From contig NZ_LT629783.1 in NCBI RefSeq assembly GCF_900105835.1, positions 4,548,501 through 4,612,500 on the forward strand: a DNA stretch of 64,000 bases, written 5' to 3'. The position numbers and the translations under genes were made by a program. The notes beneath the pieces are model-generated. The model was given only the letters and a program-made list of their open reading frames with translations, ran no database searches and had not been told where the DNA came from. Below, one piece after another: positions 1 through 9,234 of this stretch (its first letter is position 1; each line of letters begins with the position of its first letter). The stretch comes from Pseudomonas fragi. Lineage in GTDB: Bacteria; Pseudomonadota; Gammaproteobacteria; Pseudomonadales; Pseudomonadaceae.

Positions 1-1
1 G

Positions 2-148
2 CAACGCGGCTATGCCGCCCACGACCGTAGCCTGGACATGCATATCAGCCAGATCCGGCGCAAACTCAAGACCATCGGCTACCACCAGCGCGAAGTGCGC
101 ACGGTATGGGGCAAGGGCTATGTGCTGAGCGCCAGCGATGCCCTGTAA
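2..148 (+). CDS. Response regulator, C-terminal end only (OmpR/PhoB type)
   Basis: Only the last 48 residues are inside the window, read in the frame starting at base 2 and ending with TAA at 146-148. They contain the end of a winged-helix DNA-binding domain: the recognition-helix region (residues like DMHISQIRRKL) followed by the terminal wing (VRTVWGKGYVL), which is the usual end of an OmpR/PhoB-family regulator. The stop overlaps the start of the next gene, a sensor kinase, by 11 bases, so the two form a translationally coupled two-component pair. The target genes cannot be read from this fragment. Position before cysM-rlmD-relA-mazG recalls the P. aeruginosa pirR locus (inference from gene order). 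Confidence 0.88.
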   Translation, partial: QRGYAAHDRSLDMHISQIRRKLKTIGYHQREVRTVWGKGYVLSASDAL

Positions 149-1499
149 GGTGCCCGGCAAAAACTCGGTGTTCTGGAAGCTGGCCTGTTTGCTGGTGGTG
201 TTCTGCTTGCTGATGATCTGGCTCAGCTGGTCCTGGGGCCGCTACATGGACAAACGCACCGGGTTTTTGTCCGAGCAGGCCCACGGCACCCTGGTGCGCT
301 ATGCCGGTGAGGCCGAGCGCGCCTGGGAGACCGGCCAGCAAACCGGCGTCGACCAGTGGCTGCAAGGCATGGGGCGCCGGGAACCCGGCTGGGTCGGGGT
401 GATTGGCCAGGACCTGCAATCGCTGAGCAGCTACCCGCTGAGCGAGCGAGAAAGCGAGCGCCTGACCTTTTTGCGCGGCCTGGACTGGCCCATCAGCCAT
501 ATGAAAACGGCACGGCCGTGGATCAAGGTGCCCTTTCCCCGGGACCCGTCCTTGGGCAGCCTGGTTATCGAGTTACCGCAGCGCTTTATGCCCGGACGCT
601 CCCAGGTGGTCTGGCGGATTGTGACCAATGGTGTGATTCCGGGTTTGCTTACGCTGCTGCTGTGCGTGGGCCTGTACCGCGTGCTTATTGTGCCGCTCAA
701 CCATCTGCGCGAGCAGGCCAACGCCTGGCGGGCTGACCAGTTGGGGGCAAGGCTGTCGAGCCAGACCACCAGCCGTCAGGACGAACTGGGCGAACTGGCG
801 CGGGCGTTCGATCAAATGTCCGAGCGTTTGCAGAGCACGGTGTCGCAACAGCAGCAATTGCTCCGTGACCTGTCCCATGAACTGCGCACGCCCTTGAGCC
901 GTTTACGGGTGGCCTGTGACAGCGAGCAGGGGGTCGAGGCCTTGCGCGAGCGTTTGAGTCGCGAAGTGGACGGCATGCAGCGGCTGGTCGAGGACACCCT
1001 GCAACTGGCCTGGTTGGACGCCGAGCGCGGCCCGCTGCCGGTGGAAGACATCCAGGTGCAGGCGTTGTGGGAAATGCTCACCGAAAATGCCCGCTTTGAA
1101 AGCGGCTGGCCGCAATCGCGGCTGCCTTGCCGGGTGGATGAGCAGTGCTGGGTGCGCGGGCACCTCAACAGCCTGGCCCAGGCGCTGGAGAATATCCTGC
1201 GCAATGCCATCCGCCATTCGCCGCCTGACGGCATCGTCAGCCTCAGCGGCCAGCGCGAAGGCGACATGTGGCATCTGTGGCTCGACGATCAGGGCGGCGG
1301 GGTGGCGCCTGAAGAACTGGAGCGGATTTTTGCGCCCTTTACCCGCCTCGACGGGTCGCGCCCTGGGGATGGCGGCTTTGGCCTGGGCCTGAGCATTGCG
1401 CGCAATGCGCTGCGCCTGCAGGGCGGCAGTTTGTGGGCCGAGAACCATGCTGGCGGGTTGCGGGTGCATGTTCGTTTGCCGGCAGGGCATGTGGTGTAA
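138..1499 (+). CDS. Two-component sensor histidine kinase
   Basis: A 453-residue membrane histidine kinase, partner of the overlapping response regulator. The first membrane segment lies at about residues 12-33, followed by a periplasmic sensor region of about 125 residues and a second membrane segment at about 165-187. A HAMP linker follows (190-240). The phosphoacceptor box reads RDLSHELRTPLSRL with His247. The ATPase domain has an N box (ENILRNAIRHSP, about 352) and a G box (GFGLGLSIARN) near the end. The periplasmic domain has no motif I recognise, so the signal is unknown. The homologous position in P. aeruginosa is held by pirS, linked to siderophore uptake, but no receptor gene sits beside this pair. 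Confidence 0.9.
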   Translation: MPCKVPGKNSVFWKLACLLVVFCLLMIWLSWSWGRYMDKRTGFLSEQAHGTLVRYAGEAERAWETGQQTGVDQWLQGMGRREPGWVGVIGQDLQSLSSYPLSERESERLTFLRGLDWPISHMKTARPWIKVPFPRDPSLGSLVIELPQRFMPGRSQVVWRIVTNGVIPGLLTLLLCVGLYRVLIVPLNHLREQANAWRADQLGARLSSQTTSRQDELGELARAFDQMSERLQSTVSQQQQLLRDLSHELRTPLSRLRVACDSEQGVEALRERLSREVDGMQRLVEDTLQLAWLDAERGPLPVEDIQVQALWEMLTENARFESGWPQSRLPCRVDEQCWVRGHLNSLAQALENILRNAIRHSPPDGIVSLSGQREGDMWHLWLDDQGGGVAPEELERIFAPFTRLDGSRPGDGGFGLGLSIARNALRLQGGSLWAENHAGGLRVHVRLPAGHVV

Positions 1500-1529
1500 A
1501 CGCTCTGGCCGCCGGTATGCATACATCCC

Positions 1530-1619
1530 TGTGGGAGCGAGCTTGCCCGCGAGGGTATCAGCCCGTTTTAACTGACAGAGCGCGGTGTCAGCATCGCGGG
1601 CAAGCCCGGCTCCCACAGG
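1530..1619. repeat. REP pair (BIME-like inverted repeat)
   Basis: Two inverted copies of the Pseudomonas REP core, TGTGGGAGCGAGCTTGCCCG and its reverse complement, are separated by about 40 bases. It lies between the kinase gene and cysM. The pair could fold into a long hairpin in the transcript. Confidence 0.85.
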
Positions 1620-1743
1620 AATTATTGTGAAGGGCTTGCGGCGCTTATAGCCTTTAACCATAAGCACCACACTTTGCGTGATATGGGCTCCGGGCGTTTG
1701 TCGGTATGATGTGCGGCCCCGCGGTCTGGATTGCGAATACGCC

Positions 1744-2646
1744 ATGACATTGCAGTACCCAACTATCGCCGATTGCGTCGGCAACACCCCTCTGGTGCGC
1801 TTGCAGCGCCTGGCCGGGAACACCTCCAACACCTTGTTGCTCAAGCTCGAAGGGAATAACCCTGCAGGCTCGGTCAAGGACCGTCCGGCTCTGTCGATGA
1901 TTGCCCGCGCCGAAGCGCGCGGCCAGATCCAGCCCGGCGATACCTTGATCGAAGCCACTTCGGGCAATACCGGTATTGCCCTGGCGATGGCGGCGGCGAT
2001 CAAGGGCTACAAGATGATCCTGATCATGCCCGACAACTCCAGCGCTGAGCGCAAGGCGGCCATGACCGCCTATGGTGCCGAGCTGATCCTGGTCAGCCAG
2101 GAAGAGGGCATGGAAGGTGCCCGCGACCTGGCCGACCAGATGCAGGCCAAGGGCCTGGGCAAGGTGCTCGACCAGTTCGCCAACGGTGACAACCCCGAGG
2201 CGCACTACACCGGCACCGGCCCGGAAATCTGGCGCCAGACCAACGGTACCATCACCCACTTCATCAGTTCGATGGGCACCACTGGCACCATCATGGGCGT
2301 GTCGCGCTACCTCAAGGAGCAAAATCCAGGGGTTCAAATCGTCGGTTTGCAGCCGATGGAAGGCGCTGCCATCCCGGGTATCCGCCGCTGGCCGACCGAA
2401 TACCTGCCAAAAATCTATCAGGCCGACCGCGTTGATCGCATCGTCGACATGGCCCAGCGCGAAGCCGAAGACGTCACCCGTCGCCTGGCCCGCGAAGAAG
2501 GCATTTTCTGTGGCGTGTCCTCGGGCGGGGCGGTGGCGGCAATGCTGCGCCTGAACCAGGAAGTCGAAAACGCGGTGATGGTCGCGATCATTTGTGACCG
2601 GGGCGACCGTTACTTGTCGACCGGCATCTACGACGCACCCAACTGA
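1744..2646 (+). CDS. cysM: Cysteine synthase B (O-acetylserine/thiosulfate sulfhydrylase)
   Basis: A cytoplasmic PLP enzyme that makes cysteine, or S-sulfocysteine from thiosulfate, from O-acetylserine. The PLP lysine is Lys45 in [10 protein letters not shown], and the phosphate/substrate loop [10 protein letters not shown] follows at about residue 70. The 300-residue length fits CysM rather than the longer CysK. The start at 1744 gives the expected N terminus ([20 protein letters not shown]); an upstream in-frame codon at 1678 would add unrelated residues. The stop overlaps the rlmD start by one base (TGATG), so the two are coupled. Sulfur assimilation is also served by cysH near 50 kb. Confidence 0.96.
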   Translation: MTLQYPTIADCVGNTPLVRLQRLAGNTSNTLLLKLEGNNPAGSVKDRPALSMIARAEARGQIQPGDTLIEATSGNTGIALAMAAAIKGYKMILIMPDNSSAERKAAMTAYGAELILVSQEEGMEGARDLADQMQAKGLGKVLDQFANGDNPEAHYTGTGPEIWRQTNGTITHFISSMGTTGTIMGVSRYLKEQNPGVQIVGLQPMEGAAIPGIRRWPTEYLPKIYQADRVDRIVDMAQREAEDVTRRLAREEGIFCGVSSGGAVAAMLRLNQEVENAVMVAIICDRGDRYLSTGIYDAPN

Positions 2647-3998
2647 TGGCCAAGCAAGAGAGAGGCCTGCGCTTCCAGCCTGCTGGCGGCACCAAGGCTG
2701 CGCAAGTGCCCACGGGCAAGAAACAGCGTTTGAATATCGAGCGCCTGGCCAATGACGGCCGCGGTATTGCCTTTATTGAAGGGCGTACCTGGTTTGTCGC
2801 GGGTGCGCTGGCCGGTGAAGAAGTTGAAGCGCGGGTGCTGGGCGCCCACGGTAAAGTCGTTGAGGCGCGTACCGAGCGTGTTTTCAAGGCCAGCGAGATC
2901 CGTCGCGAGGCACCCTGTGTCCATGCAAGCAAGTGCGGCGGTTGCAGCGTGCAGCATTTGCCCCATGAAGAGCAGCTTGCACTGAAACAGCGCATGCTGG
3001 CCGAGCAACTGTCCCGCGTGGCTGGTGTCGAACCTCAAGAGTGGGCAGCGCCTTTGACCGGCCCCGAGTTCGGCTATCGCCGCCGGGCGCGCATCGCGGT
3101 GCGTTGGGATGCGCGGGCCAAGCATCTGGAAGTGGGGTTTCGGGCTGCAGGTAGCCAGGATATCGTCGCCATTGATCACTGTTTGGTTCTGGTACAGGCC
3201 TTGCAACCTATCATGACGGGGCTGCCCGCCATGTTGCGTCAACTGGGCAATCCCAAGGCCCTGGGCCATGTGGAGTTGTTCAGCGGCTCGGCGATTGCCG
3301 TGCTGTTGCGGCACATGGCGCCGCTCAGTGATGCCGATATGAACGTATTGCAGAATTTTTGCATCACCCATAACGCCCAATTGTGGCTGCAGGGTGAAGA
3401 CGGGCCGCAACCGGTCGATCTGACCCGTGCGCTGGGCTATCGTCTGGAACAGTGGGATCTGGAGCTGGCGTATCGTCCCGGGGACTTTGTCCAGGTCAAT
3501 GCCGGCGTCAATGAAGCAATGGTGGCCCAAGCCATAAAGTGGCTTGCACCACAAGCTGACGAACGGATTCTTGACTTGTTCTGTGGGCTGGGTAACTTCG
3601 CATTACCACTGGCCAAACAGGTGCGCGAAGTGGTGGCTGTAGAAGGTGTTGCGACCATGGTCGAACGCGCAGCGCAAAACGCGGTCAGTAACAGCCTGCA
3701 TAATGCAGTGTTTTTTCAGGCCGACCTGTCGCAGCCGCTGGTGGATGCAGACTGGGCCAAGAAGGGGTTCAGTGCGGTGCTGCTTGACCCGCCCCGCGAC
3801 GGTGCCTATGAGGTGGTACGCAAGCTGTCTGGCCTGGGCGCCAAACGTTTGGTGTATGTGTCGTGCAACCCGGCCACGCTGGCGCGCGACACGGTTGAAT
3901 TGATGAAACAGGGTTACCGGTTAAAACGTGCCGCAATCCTCGACATGTTCCCGCAAACAGCTCATGTCGAGGCGATGGCGTTATTTGAAGCAGACTAG
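2646..3998 (+). CDS. rlmD: 23S rRNA (uracil-1939-C5) methyltransferase
   Basis: RlmD (RumA) methylates U1939 of 23S rRNA using S-adenosylmethionine. The protein is 450 residues. A TRAM domain lies at about 25-85. The [4Fe-4S] ligands are visible as Cys91, Cys97 and Cys100 ([10 protein letters not shown]) plus Cys179. The SAM-binding motif is [16 protein letters not shown], and the catalytic cysteine is about Cys407 in [11 protein letters not shown]. It overlaps cysM by one base. Gene order cysM-rlmD-relA is usual in Pseudomonas. Confidence 0.96.
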   Translation: MAKQERGLRFQPAGGTKAAQVPTGKKQRLNIERLANDGRGIAFIEGRTWFVAGALAGEEVEARVLGAHGKVVEARTERVFKASEIRREAPCVHASKCGGCSVQHLPHEEQLALKQRMLAEQLSRVAGVEPQEWAAPLTGPEFGYRRRARIAVRWDARAKHLEVGFRAAGSQDIVAIDHCLVLVQALQPIMTGLPAMLRQLGNPKALGHVELFSGSAIAVLLRHMAPLSDADMNVLQNFCITHNAQLWLQGEDGPQPVDLTRALGYRLEQWDLELAYRPGDFVQVNAGVNEAMVAQAIKWLAPQADERILDLFCGLGNFALPLAKQVREVVAVEGVATMVERAAQNAVSNSLHNAVFFQADLSQPLVDADWAKKGFSAVLLDPPRDGAYEVVRKLSGLGAKRLVYVSCNPATLARDTVELMKQGYRLKRAAILDMFPQTAHVEAMALFEAD

Positions 3999-4115
3999 GA
4001 TGTCTGTCTATTTCAACGGGCCCGCAACCCGCGCAGTGATGCCCTGTAGCGCGGGTTGGGATTAGGGCCTGTGATTTCGGCGCACCAGACGTGCGCTGTA
4101 GGGAAGGTAAGCAAG

Positions 4116-6371
4116 ATGGTACAGGTCAGAGCACACCAGCCGATCAACACCGACGGCAGTCTCAACCTTGAGGCATGGCTCGATCATGCGGTGAGTGTCG
4201 ATGTGGCGCTGGACCGTGAAGCCTTGAAAGAAGCGTGCGAGTTTGCACGCGAGGCCGAGCAGCAAGCCAATGCCGCGAAAAACCTGTGGACTGAAGGCAC
4301 ATCGAGCTTTCGTACCGGGTTAGAAATCGCCGAGATCCTGGCCGATCTGAAACTGGATCAGGACTCCCTGGTAGCGGCAATTTTGTATCGCGGCGTGCGT
4401 GAAGGTCAGATTCAGCTCCCGGCGGTCAGCCAGCGCTTCGGTCCGGTAGTGGCCAAGCTGATTGACGGTGTACTGCGCATGGCGGCCATCAGTGCCAGCC
4501 TCAGCCCGCGTCAGTCAATGGTGCTGGGCTCCCAGGGCCAGGTCGAAAACCTGCGCAAGATGCTGGTAGCGATGGTTGATGACGTTCGCGTGGCACTGAT
4601 CAAGCTGGCTGAACGTACCTGCGCGATTCGCGCTGTCAAAAACGCCCCGGACGAAAAGCGCAACCGCGTCGCCCGCGAGGTGTTCGATATTTATGCGCCA
4701 CTGGCGCACCGCCTGGGCATCGGCCATATCAAGTGGGAACTGGAGGATTTGTCCTTCCGTTACCTGGAACCCGAGCAGTACAAACAAATTGCCACCTTGC
4801 TGCATGAGCGGCGCCTCGACCGCGAGCGCTTTATCAGCGATGTGATGAACCAGCTGCGTACCGAGCTGGAAGCCACCGGGGTGACCGACGCCGACATCAG
4901 CGGCCGGGCCAAGCATATCTACTCGATCTGGCGCAAAATGCAGCGCAAGGGCCTGGCCTTCAGCCAGATCTATGACGTGCGTGCGGTGCGGGTTCTGGTG
5001 CCGGAGATGCGCGATTGCTACACCGCGCTGGGCATCGTTCATACCCTGTGGCGGCATATCCCCAAAGAATTCGACGACTATATCGCCAACCCCAAGGAGA
5101 ACGGCTACCGCTCGCTGCACACTGCCGTGATCGGGCCTGAAGGCAAGGTGCTCGAAGTGCAGATCCGCACCCACGCCATGCACGAAGAGGCCGAGCTGGG
5201 GGTTTGCGCGCACTGGCGTTACAAGGGCACCGACGTCAAGGCCGGGTCCAACCAGTACGAAGAGAAAATCTCGTGGTTGCGCCAGGTGCTGGAATGGCAC
5301 GAAGAGCTGGGTGATATCGGCGGGCTGGCCGATCAGCTGCGGGTCGATATCGAGCCGGACCGGGTATACATCTTTACCCCGGACGGGCATGCCATCGACT
5401 TGCCCAAAGGGGCGACGCCGCTGGACTTTGCCTACCGGGTGCACACCGAAATCGGCCACAACTGCCGTGGTGCCAAGATCAACGGGCGCATCGTGCCGCT
5501 CAACTACAGCCTGCAGACCGGTGAGCAGGTCGAGATCATCACCAGCAAGCACGGTACGCCGAGCCGCGACTGGCTGAACCCGAACCTGGGCTATGTCACC
5601 ACCTCGCGGGCGCGGGCCAAGATCGTCCACTGGTTCAAGCTGCAGGCCCGCGACCAGAACGTCGCGGCCGGCAAGACCATGCTCGAGCGCGAACTCGGCC
5701 GTTTGGGCCTGCCTGCGGTGGACTACGAGAAGCTCGCCGACAAGGCCAACATGCGCACCGCCGAGGACATGTACGCGGCGCTTGGCGCGGGCGACTTGCG
5801 CCTGGCGCAGTTGATCAACCTGGCCCAGCAACAGGTCGAGCCCGAGCGCGGCAGCGAACAGATGGAGCTGATCCCGCGCAAGGCCACGGGCTACAAGCCG
5901 GGCAAGCGCGGCGATATCCAGATCGAAGGCGTCGGCAACCTGCTGACCCAGATGGCCGGCTGCTGCCAGCCGTTGCCGGGGGATGCGATCGTCGGTTACA
6001 TCACCCAGGGCCGTGGCGTCAGCATCCACCGCCAGGACTGCGCCTCGGTGCTGCAACTGGGCAGCCGTGAGCCGGAGCGGATGATCCAGGTTAACTGGGG
6101 GCCGATCCCGGTTTCGACGTATCCGGTGGATATCGAGATCCGCGCCTATGATCGTTCCGGTTTGCTGCGTGACGTTTCCCAGGTGCTGCTCAACGAGCGG
6201 ATCAACGTGCTGGCGGTCAACACCCGCTCGAACAAGGAAAACAACACGGCGTTGATGACCCTGACCATCGAGATCCCGGGGCTGGACGCACTGGGGCGCT
6301 TGCTGGGGCGTATCTCGCAACTGCCGAACATCATCGAAACCCGCCGGATCGGGCGCAGCGAGCCGCGCTGA
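4116..6371 (+). CDS. relA: GTP pyrophosphokinase (ppGpp synthetase I)
   Basis: RelA makes (p)ppGpp on stalled ribosomes and triggers the stringent response. The 751-residue protein has the full architecture: a degenerate N-terminal hydrolase-like domain, the synthetase domain (SGRAKHIYSIWRKMQ, YDVRAVRVLV), a TGS domain (VYIFTPDGHAIDLPKGATPLDFAY), a zinc-finger-like region with the CC pair (AGCCQPLPGDAIVGYITQGR) and a C-terminal ACT domain. The ATG at 4116 is preceded by a GGGAAGG-type ribosome site and gives the standard start MVQVRAHQPINTDGS. The frame stays open upstream to 4056, but that would add 20 unrelated residues. Confidence 0.96.
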   Translation: MVQVRAHQPINTDGSLNLEAWLDHAVSVDVALDREALKEACEFAREAEQQANAAKNLWTEGTSSFRTGLEIAEILADLKLDQDSLVAAILYRGVREGQIQLPAVSQRFGPVVAKLIDGVLRMAAISASLSPRQSMVLGSQGQVENLRKMLVAMVDDVRVALIKLAERTCAIRAVKNAPDEKRNRVAREVFDIYAPLAHRLGIGHIKWELEDLSFRYLEPEQYKQIATLLHERRLDRERFISDVMNQLRTELEATGVTDADISGRAKHIYSIWRKMQRKGLAFSQIYDVRAVRVLVPEMRDCYTALGIVHTLWRHIPKEFDDYIANPKENGYRSLHTAVIGPEGKVLEVQIRTHAMHEEAELGVCAHWRYKGTDVKAGSNQYEEKISWLRQVLEWHEELGDIGGLADQLRVDIEPDRVYIFTPDGHAIDLPKGATPLDFAYRVHTEIGHNCRGAKINGRIVPLNYSLQTGEQVEIITSKHGTPSRDWLNPNLGYVTTSRARAKIVHWFKLQARDQNVAAGKTMLERELGRLGLPAVDYEKLADKANMRTAEDMYAALGAGDLRLAQLINLAQQQVEPERGSEQMELIPRKATGYKPGKRGDIQIEGVGNLLTQMAGCCQPLPGDAIVGYITQGRGVSIHRQDCASVLQLGSREPERMIQVNWGPIPVSTYPVDIEIRAYDRSGLLRDVSQVLLNERINVLAVNTRSNKENNTALMTLTIEIPGLDALGRLLGRISQLPNIIETRRIGRSEPR

Positions 6372-6376
6372 TCCTT

Positions 6377-6456
6377 TGTGGGAGCGGGCTTGCTCGCGAT
6401 TGCATCACCTCGGTGAGTCGGGGGTGTTCACATCGCGAGCAAGCCCGCTCCCACAG
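6377..6456. repeat. REP pair between relA and mazG
   Basis: Inverted copies of TGTGGGAGCGGGCTTGCTCG flank a short spacer. It lies 6 bases after the relA stop and 32 bases before the mazG start. As a hairpin it could protect the relA end of a shared transcript or lower mazG expression; this is inference. Confidence 0.88.
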
Positions 6457-6487
6457 GGTGTGGTTAGCGTGTGCCAAAGGATTACAG

Positions 6488-7321
6488 ATGTATAACCTCG
6501 ACGACCTGCTTCACCTTATGGCCCGCCTGCGCGATCCGCAATATGGCTGCCCGTGGGATATCAAGCAGACGTATGCCACCCTCGTGCCCTACACCCTTGA
6601 AGAAGCCTACGAGGTTGCTGACGCGATCGAGCAGGGCGACTTCGAGCACCTGCAGGGTGAACTCGGCGATTTGCTGTTCCAGGTGGTGTATTACAGCCAG
6701 CTGGCCCGCGAAGAAGGCCGTTTCGAATTTGCCGCGGTGATCGACAGCATCACCCGCAAGCTGATCCGCCGTCACCCCCATGTGTTTCCAACTGGCGACC
6801 TGTATGCGCCGCTGGATGTGCCGCGCCTGAGCGAAGAACAGGTCAAGGTACGCTGGGATGAGATCAAGGCCGAGGAGCGCGCAGAAAAATCTGCAGCCCC
6901 CGAGCAGTTGTCCTTGCTGGATGATGTGCCAGTAGCCCTGCCGGCGTTGTCCCGTGCCGCCAAGCTGCAAAAGCGCGCCGCCCAGGTCGGTTTTGACTGG
7001 CCAGCAGCCTTGCCGGTGCTGGACAAGGTACGAGAGGAGCTGGACGAAGTGCTGGAGGCCATGGCTGACAACGATTCGTCGGCCATTCATGAGGAAATAG
7101 GCGACCTGCTGTTTTCCGTGGTCAACCTGGCCCGTCATCTTAAAGTGGACCCTGAAACCGCCTTGCGTGGCGCCAATACAAAATTTGATCGACGTTTCCG
7201 GTTTATTGAGCAGGCATTGCGCGATACCCTGCGTCCCATTGAAAGTTGCACCCTTGAAGACCTGGACGCCCTGTGGGGCGAAGCCAAGCGCCAGGAAAAG
7301 AATTTGCCCAGCTGCGGCTGA
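6488..7321 (+). CDS. mazG: Nucleoside triphosphate pyrophosphohydrolase MazG
   Basis: MazG hydrolyses nucleoside triphosphates to monophosphates and pyrophosphate, cleansing the nucleotide pool and, in E. coli, affecting ppGpp levels. The 277-residue protein carries two MazG domains: the first has CPWDIKQTYATL, EEAYEVADAI and GELGDLLFQVVYYSQ, and the second repeats REELDEVLEAM and EIGDLLFSVVNLARHL. The start at 6488 gives the conserved MYNLDDLLHLMARLRDPQYGC; a longer reading frame begins at 6413 inside the REP element. Neighbour of relA, as in many gammaproteobacteria. Confidence 0.95.
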   Translation: MYNLDDLLHLMARLRDPQYGCPWDIKQTYATLVPYTLEEAYEVADAIEQGDFEHLQGELGDLLFQVVYYSQLAREEGRFEFAAVIDSITRKLIRRHPHVFPTGDLYAPLDVPRLSEEQVKVRWDEIKAEERAEKSAAPEQLSLLDDVPVALPALSRAAKLQKRAAQVGFDWPAALPVLDKVREELDEVLEAMADNDSSAIHEEIGDLLFSVVNLARHLKVDPETALRGANTKFDRRFRFIEQALRDTLRPIESCTLEDLDALWGEAKRQEKNLPSCG

Positions 7322-7343
7322 GTTTGCCTAAGTGAGTAAGTAG

Positions 7344-7889
7344 ATGAGCATTTCCCTACGCGACCAGTTGCTCAAAGCCGGACTGGTCAACGAGAAGCAG
7401 GCCAAGCAGGCCGGCAAAGAAAAACAGAAGCAGCAGCGCCTGGCCCACAAGGGCCAGATCGAGCTGGACGACACCCAGCAGCGCCTGGCTGCCGAGGCCA
7501 AGGCCGAGAAGGTCAAGCGTGACCAGGAACTGAACCGCCAGCAGCAGGAAAAGGTCGAGCAAAAGGCCCGTGCTGCGCAGATCAAGCAATTGATCGAAGT
7601 GTCGCGCTTGCCCAAGCTGAACACCGAGGACTACTACAACTTCGTTGACGACAAGAAGGTCAAGCGCCTGTCGGTAAACACCCTGATGCGCAACAAACTG
7701 GCCAATGGCTCGCTGGCGATCGTGCAGCACCAGGGCGGCTATGAAGTCATCCCCCGTGAGGCGGCGTTGAAGATCCAGGAGCGCGACCCGCGCCGGATCG
7801 TGCAGCTGAACATCCTGGTTGAGCCGAAAACCCCGGAAGAAGACGATCCTTACGCGGCATACCAGATTCCTGATGACCTGATGTGGTAA
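7344..7889 (+). CDS. DUF2058 domain protein (YaiL type), function unknown
   Basis: A 181-residue cytoplasmic protein of the DUF2058 family. The N-terminal 100 residues are highly charged, rich in Lys, Gln and Glu, and likely form a long helix or coiled coil (NEKQAKQAGKEKQKQQRLAHK). The C-terminal part (about 105-181) is a compact domain with YYNFVDDKKVKRLSVN and ends DDPYAAYQIPDDLMW, the usual family ending. It starts 22 bases after mazG and is followed by a REP pair and a terminator, so it closes the mazG transcript. Its biochemical role is not known to me. Confidence 0.88.
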   Translation: MSISLRDQLLKAGLVNEKQAKQAGKEKQKQQRLAHKGQIELDDTQQRLAAEAKAEKVKRDQELNRQQQEKVEQKARAAQIKQLIEVSRLPKLNTEDYYNFVDDKKVKRLSVNTLMRNKLANGSLAIVQHQGGYEVIPREAALKIQERDPRRIVQLNILVEPKTPEEDDPYAAYQIPDDLMW

Positions 7890-7900
7890 GACACACAACC

Positions 7901-7986
7901 TGTGGGAGCGGGCTTGCTCGCGATTGCATCGACGCGGTTTAGCTGGAAGATCGCAGCGTCTGCATCGCGAGCAAGCCCGCTCCCAC
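7901..7986. repeat. REP pair after the DUF2058 gene
   Basis: Inverted REP cores TGTGGGAGCGGGCTTGCTCG and its complement, about 45 bases apart, just downstream of the DUF2058 stop and upstream of the terminator. Confidence 0.88.
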
Positions 7987-8011
7987 GGAGTGTTGTGTTG
8001 GCGCATAACAA

Positions 8012-8044
8012 AACAAACCCCGCTTCGGCGGGGTTTGTGTTTTT
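8012..8044 (+). terminator. Intrinsic terminator, possibly bidirectional
   Basis: The stem AACCCCGC-TTCG-GCGGGGTT is followed by a T-rich tract (TGTGTTTTT). It ends the mazG-DUF2058 transcript. The A-rich left flank lets it also serve the convergent small gene at 8066-8248. Confidence 0.85.
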
Positions 8045-8065
8045 CAAGACTGTAATTGCCGTGGT

Positions 8066-8248
8066 TCAGGCCTGGCGTTTCTGCGCTTCCAGCTTTTCCA
8101 GCTCAGCCTTGTAGCTGTGAGCGTCGCTCTCGCGGTGGAACATGCCTACCAGTATGTCTTCTTGATGCACATCCCACAGGTGGACTCCGTGGGCTACCAG
8201 TTGGTGGAACATACGTGAATCGTCGCGCTCAGTTACTTTGATAGTCAT
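8066..8248 (-). CDS. Conserved small protein, 60 residues, unknown
   Basis: The protein reads MTIKVTERDDSRMFHQLVAH and continues with alternating charged and aromatic residues, ending in a Lys/Glu/Ala-rich helix (YKAELEKLEAQKRQA). No signal peptide or membrane segment is visible. The ATG at 8248 has a GGAG ribosome site 9-10 bases upstream, which decides it over an upstream in-frame codon at 8284. It stands alone, convergent with the DUF2058 gene. I do not recognise a function; the amphipathic shape suggests a small soluble cytoplasmic protein. Confidence 0.7.
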   Translation of the reverse strand: MTIKVTERDDSRMFHQLVAHGVHLWDVHQEDILVGMFHRESDAHSYKAELEKLEAQKRQA

Positions 8249-8460
8249 CTGCTTGCTCCAAATTCTGATGAGGGCCTGCGGCAAGGCGTCGCAGGACTTC
8301 TTTATAGAATTTGTTAGCTTCCTAAGTAAATAGCTGATTGTCGCACTGTCATCTTGTTAAACAGAGCTAAACGCTGCAGCCCTTGTAAACCGGGCTGTTT
8401 ACGGATTTGGCCGATAGTTTTATGACAAAAGTTTCATGTTTCAGGGGGCTCCAAACCAAA

Positions 8461-8488
8461 AAAAACCTCGCCGAAGCGAGGTTTTTGA
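8461..8488 (-). terminator. Intrinsic terminator of the purM-purN-DUF3108 unit
   Basis: The stem AACCTCGC-TTCG-GCGAGGTT, read on the minus strand, is followed by a run of T. It lies 25 bases past the stop of the DUF3108 gene. The 8249-8460 stretch above it holds only AT-rich presumed promoter sequence for the 60-residue gene. Confidence 0.85.
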
Positions 8489-8512
8489 GGCGTGCAGCTA
8501 AAGGCGTGTCGC

Positions 8513-9226
8513 TTAGTTGCCCTTGACCGGTTTGCCGTTCACCGTGCCGTCCAGCAGCATGATGTTGTATTCCTTGCCGTCTTTTTCGACCTGACGCAGT
8601 TTGACCAGCAGCGAATCCCAGTTCTTGGCGAACCACATTTCGGTGATGCGCTTGTTCTGTGTCGGGTCGCGTACGCGCTCAACCTTGATGGCGTCGACCT
8701 TGCCTGCCTTGGTTTCAACCACTTCAGGGCCGATCACGCGGAAGTCATAGGTGTCCACGTCATTACCGTCAACCACCTGGTAGCTCATGGACTTCTTGCC
8801 GGCTTCTACGTCACGCTGCAGCGCCAGCTGGTAGGTGGACTTGTCGAGCATGCCGCTGAGCAAAGGCACTTTGACTGCGTCGCCCTGATCGGTGCCGGTG
8901 ACCATTTTGGTCGCCCAGTCGAAATCCAGATCGATCTTTTTCGCTTTGCCCAGGCCACCACGTTCAAAGTGGTAGGTGAGCGGGATCAGCGCGTTTTTCT
9001 CGATCTTGAGCGTGCTTTCTTCGTTCAGGCTGGCCACCAGCATCGATGCCTTGAAGTTCAAGGTCCAGATGCCGTTGTCGCTCTTGGTCAGGCTGCGCTC
9101 GGCAGAACCGCTCATGGGCAGCTGTTTCCAGTCTGCGGTGTAGCTGGCCTTGAAAGGCTGAAGATCGGCCGCTTGGACTGCTGGAATAGCCAGCAGGCTA
9201 AGGGCGAGAAGCAGGGCACGACGCAT
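8513..9226 (-). CDS. DUF3108 domain-containing exported protein
   Basis: A 237-residue protein with a clear signal peptide (MRRALLLALSLLAIPAVQAA, cleaved after about residue 19), hence periplasmic or outer-membrane associated. The mature part matches the DUF3108 pattern of beta-rich repeats: FKASYTADWKQLPMSGSAERSL near the start and EMWFAKNWDSLLVKLRQVEKDGKEY near the end. An AGGAGA ribosome site overlaps the purN stop, and the gene starts 8 bases after purN, so it is co-transcribed with purMN. No enzymatic residues are evident. The association with purine genes looks like Pseudomonas gene order rather than pathway membership. Confidence 0.85.
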   Translation of the reverse strand: MRRALLLALSLLAIPAVQAADLQPFKASYTADWKQLPMSGSAERSLTKSDNGIWTLNFKASMLVASLNEESTLKIEKNALIPLTYHFERGGLGKAKKIDLDFDWATKMVTGTDQGDAVKVPLLSGMLDKSTYQLALQRDVEAGKKSMSYQVVDGNDVDTYDFRVIGPEVVETKAGKVDAIKVERVRDPTQNKRITEMWFAKNWDSLLVKLRQVEKDGKEYNIMLLDGTVNGKPVKGN

Positions 9227-9234
9227 AAGTTCTC

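Noticed and set aside
4056..4115. Earlier start for relA
   Set aside because: Adds 20 residues unlike RelA N termini. The ATG at 4116 gives the known start and has its own ribosome site.
4515..6320. 601-residue open frame opposite relA on the minus strand
   Set aside because: It is the antisense shadow of relA. The GC-rich third positions of relA keep this frame open. It has no start site, and its sequence is low in plausible domain signals.
6377..6456. CRISPR-like repeats (the many GTGGGAGCGGGCTTGC copies)
   Set aside because: The copies are inverted pairs scattered between genes, not direct repeats with regular spacers, and no cas gene is present. They are REP elements.
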